Program-made: the position numbers and the translations under genes
Notes under the pieces: generated by a model
The model's database searches: none
What the model was told of the DNA's origin: nothing
Seen by the model: only the letters and a program-made list of their open reading frames with translations
Shown here: positions 17,661 through 24,050 of the stretch, one piece after another
Layout of the letters: each line of letters begins with the position of its first letter
Numbering within the stretch: the first letter of the stretch is position 1
DNA from: Candidatus Caccousia avistercoris
Lineage (GTDB): Bacteria; Bacillota; Clostridia; Oscillospirales; Acutalibacteraceae
Direction of reading: 5' to 3'
NCBI GenBank assembly: GCA_018715025.1
Contig: DVMK01000115.1
Location: 1-27,132, forward strand
DNA: 27,132 nt

Positions 17661-17689
17661 AGTATAACAAAAGATCCCCGCTTATTCAA
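17661..17689 (-). promoter_or_regulatory. Sigma-A-type promoter of the thyX operon
   Basis: On the minus strand TTGAAT (17684-17689) and TATACT (17661-17666) are 17 bases apart. This would start a transcript near 17653, about 95 bases before the thyX ATG, and drive the genes down to the terminator at 10432-10462. Confidence 0.75.
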
Positions 17690-17910
17690 GTAAAAACGAC
17701 GGAGTTCCCCTCTGCCCCGCCCGGGAGCAGCGGAAAAAGCGCCGGGCCGGCCCCGTTTGCCGGGGAAGGAAAACAGGGAACGCCGGGCAGGAAGGCCCCA
17801 GGCGCCGGCGCGGAAAGCGCCCCCCCAAAATCGGGGCTTGCGCCGCGCCACAAGATGTGGTACCCTCAAAGCAGTACAACTGGCTTTTGCAACGCAGGGA
17901 GGAAAACCGT

Positions 17911-18591
17911 ATGGAACAATCCGTGAGGGAGCGGCTGGAACAGCTGGCGGAACCGGCCTACCGGGAATTCAGCGCCGGGCTGCTGCCCGGCACAGGCAAC
18001 ATTCTGGGCGTCCGCCTGCCACGGCTTCGGGCCCTGGCCAAAGAGCTTGCCAGGGGGGACTGGCGCGCCGCCCTGGAGCAGGAGGACGTATTTTTTGAGG
18101 AAACCATGCTGCGGGGCATGGTGATCGGCGCGGCGCGCCTGCCCCCGGAGGAACGGCTTTCTCTGGCGGCCGGGTTTGTGCCGCGCATTCAAAACTGGTC
18201 GGTGTGCGACAGCTTCTGCGCCGGGCTGAAGGACGCAAAAAAATTCCCGGCGCTTTACCGGGAATTTCTGGCGCCCTACCTTTCCTCCCAGGAGGAATTC
18301 CCCGCCCGCTTCGGGGCGGTGATGGTGCTGGACTATTTTCTTCTGCCAGAGCGCCTTTCCTGGGCGCTGCCCGCCCTGCTGGCTGTGCCGGCAAAGGGAT
18401 ATTACGCCCAGATGGGCGTGGCCTGGGCCCTTTCCCTCTGCCTTGTGAAATTCCCCCGGGAAACGCTGCCCGCCCTGGAAAGCCTGCCGGAGGGCTTCGT
18501 CCGCTCCAAGGCCATTCAAAAGGCGCTGGAATCCCGCCGGACGGCGCCCCAGCTGCGGGAAACGCTGCGGCAGCTGCGCGGTCAGCGCTGA
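17911..18591 (+). CDS. AlkD-like DNA alkylation repair protein
   Basis: A HEAT-like-repeat DNA glycosylase of the AlkC/AlkD superfamily, which removes alkylated bases such as 3-methyl- or 7-methylpurines. At 226 residues it has the usual length. The alpha-helical repeat pattern, RIQNWSVCDSFC segment (with the conserved W and D) and MGVAWALSLC region are characteristic. The ATG at 17911 is chosen for its GGGAGG at 17897-17902. Its 3' end overlaps the oppositely oriented endonuclease IV gene by 10 bases. A weak TTGCGC/TACCCT pair at 17838-17866 might be its promoter, divergent from thyX. Confidence 0.92.
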   Translation: MEQSVRERLEQLAEPAYREFSAGLLPGTGNILGVRLPRLRALAKELARGDWRAALEQEDVFFEETMLRGMVIGAARLPPEERLSLAAGFVPRIQNWSVCDSFCAGLKDAKKFPALYREFLAPYLSSQEEFPARFGAVMVLDYFLLPERLSWALPALLAVPAKGYYAQMGVAWALSLCLVKFPRETLPALESLPEGFVRSKAIQKALESRRTAPQLRETLRQLRGQR

Positions 18592-19415
18592 AAACGGCTT
18601 CGCAGAAGGGCGATCTCCGCCTGGTAGCCGGGCAGCTCGTTGGGGGTTTCCAGGCAGAAGGGAAGGCCCTGCAGAAGCGGGTGGCTGACGATGCGCACCG
18701 CCGCCTCCAGCCCCAGGGAGCCCTGGCCGATCTTTTCGTGCCGGTCCTTATGGCTGCCCATAGGGTTCTTGCTGTCGTTCAAATGAACGGCGCGCAGCCG
18801 GTCAAGGCCCACCACCCGGTCAAATTCCCGCAGGACGCCGTCCAGGTCGTTCACAATGTCGTAGCCGGCATCGTACACATGGCAGGTGTCCAGGCACACC
18901 CCCATTTTGTCCTTCAGTTCCACCTGTTCTAGAATGGCCCGCAGCTCCTCAAAGCTGCGCCCCACCTCCGAGCCCTTTCCCGCCATGGTTTCCAGCAGCA
19001 CGGTGGTGTGCTGGCCGGGCTGGAGGATCTGATTCAGGGCCGCGGCAATCTGCCGGATCCCCTCCTCCGCCCCCTGGCCCACGTGGCTGCCCGGGTGGAA
19101 ATTGTACAGGTTCCCCGGCAGGTATTCCAGCCGGGCCAAATCGTCCGTCATGGTTTCCAGGGCAAATTCCCTGGTCTGCTGGTTGGCGGAGCAGGCGTTC
19201 AGCGTGTAGGGGGCGTGGGCCACAAAGGCGGAAAAGCCATGCTCCTCCATAAACCGGCGCAGCGCCGCCGCGTCCTGCTCATCCATGGCCTTCGCCCTGC
19301 TCCCCCTGGGGTTCCGGGTGAAAAACTGAAAGGTATTGGCCCCAATGGAGAGGGCTTCCTCCCCCATGTGAAGGAACCCCTTCGTGGAGGAGAGGTGACA
19401 TCCAAGATACAGCAT
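18582..19415 (-). CDS. nfo: Endonuclease IV (AP endonuclease)
   Basis: Cuts DNA at abasic sites left by glycosylases, in base excision repair. The 277-residue TIM-barrel protein shows the zinc-binding motifs in order: HLSSTKG near the start, FHPGSHVGQG, LLETMAGKG, LDTCHVYDAGYD, HLNDSKNPMGSHKDRHEKIG and a C-terminal LETPNE. AAAGGA precedes the ATG. It is the last gene of the minus-strand unit starting with the GGDEF gene and runs tail to tail into the AlkD-like gene, whose product would create its substrate. Confidence 0.96.
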   Translation of the reverse strand: MLYLGCHLSSTKGFLHMGEEALSIGANTFQFFTRNPRGSRAKAMDEQDAAALRRFMEEHGFSAFVAHAPYTLNACSANQQTREFALETMTDDLARLEYLPGNLYNFHPGSHVGQGAEEGIRQIAAALNQILQPGQHTTVLLETMAGKGSEVGRSFEELRAILEQVELKDKMGVCLDTCHVYDAGYDIVNDLDGVLREFDRVVGLDRLRAVHLNDSKNPMGSHKDRHEKIGQGSLGLEAAVRIVSHPLLQGLPFCLETPNELPGYQAEIALLRSRFQR

Positions 19416-19433
19416 AGCATTCCTTTCCGGCCT

Positions 19434-19465
19434 CCTCCCTGCCCGGCAGGGAGGGGGCTCTTTTT
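19434..19465 (+). terminator. Hairpin with plus-strand T-tract between nfo and the upstream gene
   Basis: CCTCCCTG and CAGGGAGG form an 8-bp stem (19434-19441 with 19447-19454), followed on the plus strand by GGCTCTTTTT. It has the form of a plus-strand terminator although no plus-strand gene ends here. On the minus strand it is simply a hairpin in the nfo leader. Confidence 0.5.
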
Positions 19466-19854
19466 CATTTCCCGCCTATTTTTTCTTTCAGGAAGGCGAT
19501 CCTGCTCTCATGGGCGATGACGGCGTTCCGGACGCGCTCCTGCACATCCTTCGGCTCGGTTTCCTTCCCCTCTTCATAGGCTGTTTTCAGCCGCTCCAGG
19601 CGCGTCTCGTATTCCTCCAGCTCCACCTCCAGGGGAACCGGGTTCCCCAGGGCGTCGCCGTAGATGGCCATCAGGTTCTTTTTCGCCTCCGGGTAGGAAA
19701 CGGTGTCGTTGTCCTTCAGGGCCATGCTTTCCACCGCCTTCAGCAGCAGCCGTTCCACCGGCTCGCCGCTTTGCAGGCCCTTCATCACTTCCGCCTGCAG
19801 CTGGTTGGCCCGGGCCAGTTCGCTCTTCCTCTCTTCTGTCAATTCTGCCGCCAT
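19465..19854 (-). CDS. Small acidic helical protein, function unknown
   Basis: I do not recognise this 129-residue protein with certainty. It is rich in Glu, Lys, Leu and Ala with no membrane segment or cysteine, and is predicted to be nearly all alpha-helical with coiled-coil potential (ELTEERKSELARANQLQ; VELEEYETRLERLKTAYEEG). The pattern recalls the YlbF/YmcA helical proteins, but that is only an impression. AAGGAGG at 19862-19869 fixes the ATG at 19854 rather than one 60 bases upstream. It follows the GGDEF gene by 28 bases and precedes nfo by 49, so it is probably co-transcribed with both. Confidence 0.75.
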   Translation of the reverse strand: MAAELTEERKSELARANQLQAEVMKGLQSGEPVERLLLKAVESMALKDNDTVSYPEAKKNLMAIYGDALGNPVPLEVELEEYETRLERLKTAYEEGKETEPKDVQERVRNAVIAHESRIAFLKEKIGGK

Positions 19855-19882
19855 GGGGCATTCCTCCTTTTTTCTTTTCCCC

Positions 19883-21814
19883 TTATTCCCGCGCGCCTGT
19901 GCCGCGCCGGTCATGGCCGGCGGCGGAGTAATAGGCCCGCTTCGCCTGGTACATTTTCCGCTCCGCCTGCTTCACCAGAGTCTCCACCGGAACGGGCTCC
20001 TCCGCCCACTGAACGCCTGCCGAGATGTGGATCCCCTCCCGGGCCAGAGCCTCCTCCATGCTGCGGGTCATGGCGGCCACCTCTTCCTCCGTTATATCGG
20101 AAGCGAAGGCAAGAAATTCGTCGCCGCCAATACGGTAGGAGCAGCCGCCGCCAAAGGTCTGCCGCAGGAGGCGGGCCGTCGCCTGAATCATTTTGTCCCC
20201 AGCCTCATGTCCCTGGGTGTTGTTTCGCTCATGCAGGCCGTTCATGTCCACGTAAACACAGGCCAGGCTTCCCTGGCTGCGCTTCCCGTAAAGGGATAAA
20301 TCTGTCTGGAAGCGGTTCCGGTTGTACAGGCCGGAAAGTGCGTCCCTTTCGCCGTATTCCCGCATGGCGCTGTAGGACTGAATATTGCGCTGGAACAGGC
20401 TGAAGCTGAACCCTGCGTTTTTCAGAAGAGCCAGATCGATGTCCTGCTTTTTCTTCCGGATATTGCTCACCACAAGCACGCCCCGCAGATCTCCGCCCGC
20501 GTCCTCCACCGGAAGGGCCACCATGTTCCGCACCCAGACAAAACTCCCGCGGGGAAGCACCTGGCGCAGCTTCTCCTGGGTGTACGCCTCAAAAATCTCT
20601 TCCCCCGACTGAAAACGGTCCATCAGCCGGAAAATCACCTTCCTCCGGTCGTTTTCCTCTTTAGGGGAGGAAACAGGCCGGCCCTCCCAGCGGTAAGAGG
20701 CCTCCTCCCAGGGAAGCCCCACCATCCAAAAACCGGCAGTTTCCGCCATGACGATGCCGGCGGTTTTCTCCAGGGCAGCCAGCACGTTTTCCTTGCTTTC
20801 GTGGGCGTTGAACAGCAGCTTTTCCACGTCGTACAGCAGCCTGACCACATCCAGTTGGCGCTGCTTCTCTCTCGTTTCCCCCCGCACATACCACAGCATC
20901 CACAGCAGGTACGCCACAAAGCAGAGGGCTTCGAATACCAGAAAAAGGTTCAGCCCTGTGCGCAGGGTGTCGGCGCGGGCAAACACGGTGGTTTCCGGCA
21001 CGGAAAGCGCCACACGCCATTGATTGATGGTCATGGGCGTATAGTAAAAATACAGGTATTCCCCCACCGTGCGGGAGACGAACACCACATAGTTGCTCTC
21101 CCCCGTTTTCAGCCCTTCCTGAAGCTGCTGGTGGTCGTAGCCGGGGGCCATGGGGCGCTCCCCCAGAGCCCAGATATTCCCGCCCACGTCCTCATGCCAG
21201 GTGTCCATCAGGAAGTCTCCAGTGGCGCCGTCAATAATATACAGGGCGGCCCCCTGCATAATCCAGCTGTTTTCCAGCTCCTGAGGCAGGGTGTTCAGTT
21301 CCACCACACCGCAGAGCATGCCGGTGATTTGTCCGTCCCGGCGGATGGGGACATAGTTGCGCAGAATGTAGCCGCCGCTGCCGGCCACGTCTGTCACCCG
21401 GTCGGTAATGTGGGTTCCCCGGGCGGCGGCTTCCTCAAAGGAAAGCTGGCCGGAAACGTCCAGCCGCCGGCCGTCCGCCGTGAGAAGCACGTCCCCCGGC
21501 AGCAGAATCTCCAGCCGGGAAAGCAGGCCTACCTGGGGAACGCTTTTCAGCACACCCCAAAGCTCTGGGGATGAAAGATCCTCATAGCCGCCCGCAATCG
21601 CGGCCAGCAGTTCCAACTCCTCCGTGTCGTTCGCCGCACGCTCTTCTATGGTGTGGGCCAGTTCCTGGGCGCCGCCGCTCAGCTGCTCAAAGCAGTAGGC
21701 CTCCTCCTCCTGGTTAATCCAGTGAATCAGAACCATGGAGCTTCCAATGGCCAGCAAAAGAAGCGCCAAGGTAGCTGCAATGGGCCGCGGCCAATGCAAC
21801 CGTTCGCTTTTCAC
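19883..21814 (-). CDS. Membrane sensor diguanylate cyclase (Cache-GAF-GGDEF)
   Basis: Makes the second messenger cyclic di-GMP. One membrane helix near the N terminus (PIAATLALLLLAIGSSMVLIHW) and a second near residue 310 enclose an extracytoplasmic Cache-like sensor domain of about 240 residues. A GAF-like domain follows, then the GGDEF domain with an intact RIGGDEF active site (about 561-567) and the DALSGLYNRNRF entry motif. No RxxD inhibitory site lies five residues before GGDEF. The start is a GTG at 21814 with GGAGGT six bases upstream; earlier TTG/ATG codons fall inside the promoter. The 643-residue product has no EAL domain, so it should only synthesise c-di-GMP. Confidence 0.92.
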   Translation of the reverse strand: MKSERLHWPRPIAATLALLLLAIGSSMVLIHWINQEEEAYCFEQLSGGAQELAHTIEERAANDTEELELLAAIAGGYEDLSSPELWGVLKSVPQVGLLSRLEILLPGDVLLTADGRRLDVSGQLSFEEAAARGTHITDRVTDVAGSGGYILRNYVPIRRDGQITGMLCGVVELNTLPQELENSWIMQGAALYIIDGATGDFLMDTWHEDVGGNIWALGERPMAPGYDHQQLQEGLKTGESNYVVFVSRTVGEYLYFYYTPMTINQWRVALSVPETTVFARADTLRTGLNLFLVFEALCFVAYLLWMLWYVRGETREKQRQLDVVRLLYDVEKLLFNAHESKENVLAALEKTAGIVMAETAGFWMVGLPWEEASYRWEGRPVSSPKEENDRRKVIFRLMDRFQSGEEIFEAYTQEKLRQVLPRGSFVWVRNMVALPVEDAGGDLRGVLVVSNIRKKKQDIDLALLKNAGFSFSLFQRNIQSYSAMREYGERDALSGLYNRNRFQTDLSLYGKRSQGSLACVYVDMNGLHERNNTQGHEAGDKMIQATARLLRQTFGGGCSYRIGGDEFLAFASDITEEEVAAMTRSMEEALAREGIHISAGVQWAEEPVPVETLVKQAERKMYQAKRAYYSAAGHDRRGTGARE

Positions 21815-21851
21815 CAATACACCTCCATCCCGGATCTTTTCTTTATTTCTT

Positions 21852-21880
21852 ATCATAGCGGAAAGAAAGGGCAATTGCAA
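21852..21880 (-). promoter_or_regulatory. Sigma-A-type promoter of the GGDEF gene
   Basis: On the minus strand TTGCAA (21875-21880) and TATGAT (21852-21857) are 17 bases apart, with initiation expected near 21845. This decides the GTG start at 21814, as the longer reading would put codons inside the promoter. Confidence 0.75.
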
Positions 21881-22233
21881 GAAGCGCGGCCCTGAAAAAT
21901 AAAAATCGGAATTTTTACTATTTTTTGCTGATTTTCCAAATTCCCCTTACACAGAGCGTATTTCTTTTACAACAAACCCTCCGTTTCGCTGACGGGCAGC
22001 AGGGAAACGAAACAGAGAGGGCCGGGACGTTCTGCTGAGGCGGGCGCTGCCAGTGCGGAGCAAAACACGCCGTCTGCCCGCGGCAGGCAGTTCTCTGGCC
22101 CGGAAGCGCCTGCCGGCTTCCGTGTATAAAAATATTTTCTTTTGTTCATACTCATGACATAAAATCAGGTTAGGATAGTAACCACCATCCGGGAAGGGGC
22201 TTCTCTTCCTGCAAAGAAATGAGGGAATCACAA
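21881..22233. other. Non-coding region between divergent GGDEF and lipoprotein genes
   Basis: I see no credible gene. The first 80 bases are A/T-rich behind the GGDEF promoter. A 7-bp hairpin (CGGAAGC at 22101-22107 with GCTTCCG at 22116-22122) is followed by a very A/T-rich stretch to about 22165 that ends in a possible -10 (TAAAAT, 22160-22165) without a good -35. This probably holds the promoter of the lipoprotein gene. Confidence 0.5.
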
Positions 22234-22737
22234 ATGAAACACGTGAAAAAGATTGCGGCTGTGCTGCTGGCCTGTTCTATGCTGCTGGCCATGGCCGCCT
22301 GTGGAAATAACGAAAGCGAAACCTCCAGCTCCGCATCCTCCGCCGCTTCCTCCAGCGTGAGCAGCGCTTCCTCTGGGGAAGAAACCTCCAGCGGGGAGGA
22401 AGGGGACGCTTCCAGCGCGGCGGACGCTTCCTCTGCCGCCGCCAGCGAGGCTGCCAGCCAGGCGGCTTCCGCAGCGGAGTCCACCGCTTCCACAGAGCCC
22501 AAGCCTCTGGAACACATGGTGAAGGGCACCGTGGAGGACGCCGCCATGAACTCCTTTGTGGTGAAGGTGGACGGCAAGTCCATCACCTTCCCCATCAGCG
22601 GCGAAACCGATCTTTCCAACCTTTCGGAAGGTCTGAAAATCGGCGACCAGGTTTCCGTTATTTACACAGGGAACATTGAAAACGACACAGACGGCAGCAA
22701 CACCACAGTGGTGCGTGTAAACCCTGTGAAGAACTGA
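22234..22737 (+). CDS. Ser/Ala-rich lipoprotein, function unknown
   Basis: A 167-residue lipoprotein. The signal peptide (KHVKKIAAVLLACSMLLAMAAC) ends at C23, which would be lipidated. Residues 27-85 are a low-complexity spacer of Ser, Ala, Glu and Gly, and the last 80 residues form a small beta-rich domain (GTVEDAAMNSFVVKVDGKS... GLKIGDQVSVIYTG) resembling OB-like single-domain lipoproteins of Clostridia. The start is the ATG at 22234 with GAGGGA seven bases before it. It is followed by a strong terminator, so it is transcribed alone. No enzymatic motif is seen. Confidence 0.85.
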   Translation: MKHVKKIAAVLLACSMLLAMAACGNNESETSSSASSAASSSVSSASSGEETSSGEEGDASSAADASSAAASEAASQAASAAESTASTEPKPLEHMVKGTVEDAAMNSFVVKVDGKSITFPISGETDLSNLSEGLKIGDQVSVIYTGNIENDTDGSNTTVVRVNPVKN

Positions 22738-22753
22738 CCCACGGCAAGAATGA

Positions 22754-22799
22754 GGGGCCGCATCCATAGTGCCTATGGATGCGGCCCCCTTGTTTTTTC
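22754..22799 (+). terminator. Intrinsic terminator of the lipoprotein gene
   Basis: A perfect 16-bp stem (22754-22769 with 22773-22788) with a three-base loop is followed by TTGTTTTTTCT. On the minus strand the hairpin lies just beyond the stop of the interrupted gene but is not followed by a T-tract there. Confidence 0.92.
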
Positions 22800-22818
22800 T
22801 TTCTGCCGGCGGCCCTGT

Positions 22819-23649
22819 TTACCGGGAGCAGCCAGAGTACCCCATGCTCCCCTGGCAGGAACTGGAGGAACTGGTGCTGCAGGAGCTGGTGCTGCAGGAA
22901 CTGCCGCCGCAGGAGCCGGAGCTGCAGGTGCTGCAGGAGCAGCTGGGGCAGCTGTTGCTGCAGATGGCCTCGCCGCTGGCCTTCGGGGGAAAGAACTCGC
23001 TGGTGGGAAATTCGATGCGGCTGAACATTTCGCAGGGATTGTCGGTGGAAGCGCAGGCGCACTCCTTTTCCGGAATGCAAAAATCGTAGGTGGGAATGAG
23101 CATCTGCACGTTTCTCACAATCTGCACAATGGTAAACAGCCCCAGAGTAATATAGACGCCGCGGGTGCAGGAGGCGTCGAAGGGGCCGCCGTACCGCTGG
23201 GTAAGCCCTTCGGGAATGCGGAAGCACACGTCGCAGGGCATGCAGCAGTCTTTCAGGCAGGCCGCCAGGCCGATGGGCTGGGCCACCTGCACGCTGGCCC
23301 TGGGCAGCACCTTGTTGCAGGATGCGTCAAAGGTTTCGCAGATGTTGTCAGAGCTGAAGGATTTTACATTCCCCTCACCGCCGTACAGGATGACCTTCTT
23401 GTTGAAAATGGAAACCCCGCTCACCACCACAGAGGCGGAAACGGGCGCTGAGAATATGTCCAGGCTGACGTCAAAGAAAAACGTCATATCCACCGAGTAG
23501 AAGCCCTTGTTGAAGGGGACAGGCTCCAGGTCAAGGTACACGGTGATAACGTCTACGCTGCGCAGGCGGACATTGGTGGCGTTGGCAATGAGATCGGTTT
23601 TGTCCTGGGTAAAGTAAACGCGCAGATCTTCCAGACAGTCTTTATCAGG
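22819..23649 (-). CDS. 3' part (276 codons) of an interrupted gene, probable spore-surface-type protein
   Basis: This is the C-terminal part of a gene whose first 29 codons lie at 25528-25614. The frame is open from the junction (PDKDCLEDLRVYFTQD...) to the stop, but the first ATG, GTG or TTG in frame is the GTG at 23541, which would remove 36 plausible residues and has no good ribosome binding site. Joined to its 5' part it gives 305 residues. The body is beta-rich (VPFNKGFYSVDMTFFFDVSLD; FNKKVILYGGEGNVKSFSS) and rich in cysteine. The last 45 residues are an extreme Cys/Ser tail. I recall this as an uncharacterised clostridial family; the spore-coat idea is inference from the cysteine content and the excision-type insertion. 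Confidence 0.82.
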   Translation of the reverse strand, partial: PDKDCLEDLRVYFTQDKTDLIANATNVRLRSVDVITVYLDLEPVPFNKGFYSVDMTFFFDVSLDIFSAPVSASVVVSGVSIFNKKVILYGGEGNVKSFSSDNICETFDASCNKVLPRASVQVAQPIGLAACLKDCCMPCDVCFRIPEGLTQRYGGPFDASCTRGVYITLGLFTIVQIVRNVQMLIPTYDFCIPEKECACASTDNPCEMFSRIEFPTSEFFPPKASGEAICSNSCPSCSCSTCSSGSCGGSSCSTSSCSTSSSSSCQGSMGYSGCSR

Positions 23650-23654
23650 GCAAC
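23650..23654 (-). repeat. Core direct repeat at the 3' junction of the element
   Basis: Coding-strand GTTGC, identical to 25528-25532. With flanks the two sites share GACnGTTGCnnTGA (11 of 14 bases). In both copies the TGC occupies the same codon position, so recombination anywhere within the core restores the frame. Confidence 0.8.
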
Positions 23655-23661
23655 GGTCGCC

Positions 23662-23868
23662 TTATCGCTCCTCCTCCCCTCCGTACCGGGCCGCCAGCCG
23701 GCCGGCGGCTTCCAAAAGCTCTTCCAGCCGCCGGCTGTTTTCCTCCTGGGAAATTTCCGGGAACCGGAGCAGCACCAGCGGCCCGCCCGCCTCCCATTCG
23801 TCCAGAGCGATTTCGTCCGCCTGCGCGCCGGGCGGGAACAGCTCTGGGTACAGGCTGTGCAAATCCAT
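23662..23868 (-). CDS. 68-residue acidic protein inside the element, candidate excision factor
   Basis: A small protein unlike anything I recognise: acidic, Leu/Glu-rich, no cysteine, no membrane segment. The first half (LHSLYPELFPPGAQADEIALDEWEAGGPLVLLRFPEIS) looks globular and the second half (EENSRRLEELLEAAGRLAARY) is an amphipathic helix. The start is well supported by AAGGAGGG ahead of the ATG at 23868; an ATG 57 bases upstream lacks such a site. It is the only other gene in the element, so it is a candidate recombination directionality factor, comparable in role (not in visible sequence) to SprB of the spsM system. Its stop TAA is in frame with the downstream host-gene half. Confidence 0.7.
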   Translation of the reverse strand: MDLHSLYPELFPPGAQADEIALDEWEAGGPLVLLRFPEISQEENSRRLEELLEAAGRLAARYGGEEER

Positions 23869-23965
23869 CAGGACTCCCTCCTTTTCTCTTTTGTTTCCAT
23901 ATATATTGCCGTTTTTTTCATCCATTCCCTTTGCTGTAACAATCCCGCCCCCTGCCCGGTGTTAT

Positions 23966-23992
23966 GGCTGGGAAAGGAAAATTTCCCCAGCC
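23966..23992. promoter_or_regulatory. Inverted repeat in the divergent control region of the element
   Basis: GGCTGGGAAA (23966-23975) and TTTCCCCAGCC (23982-23992) form an imperfect inverted repeat with one bulged C. It lies between the divergent 68-residue ORF and recombinase genes (region 23869-24050), so it could be an operator for either or a hairpin. No promoter of clear sigma type is visible in this region. Confidence 0.4.
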
Positions 23993-24050
23993 CTTCTCAT
24001 AATTATCTAGCAGATGCTCCGCTGCAAATCTGGATAAGGGGGAAGGAAGC

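Noticed and set aside
21947..22231. A 94-codon minus-strand open frame between the GGDEF and lipoprotein genes
   Set aside because: No ribosome binding site, Arg/Ser/Pro-rich translation without features, and it covers the probable lipoprotein promoter.
22819..23541. Treating the 3' part as a complete hypothetical gene starting at the GTG
   Set aside because: The frame extends upstream through well-formed protein sequence and joins exactly to a segment with a proper start 1.9 kb away.
22819..23868. Stop-codon read-through of the TAA at 23662 fusing the 68-residue ORF to the host-gene 3' half
   Set aside because: The shared frame is notable, but the in-frame join to 25528-25614 explains the missing start better and gives a more natural sequence.
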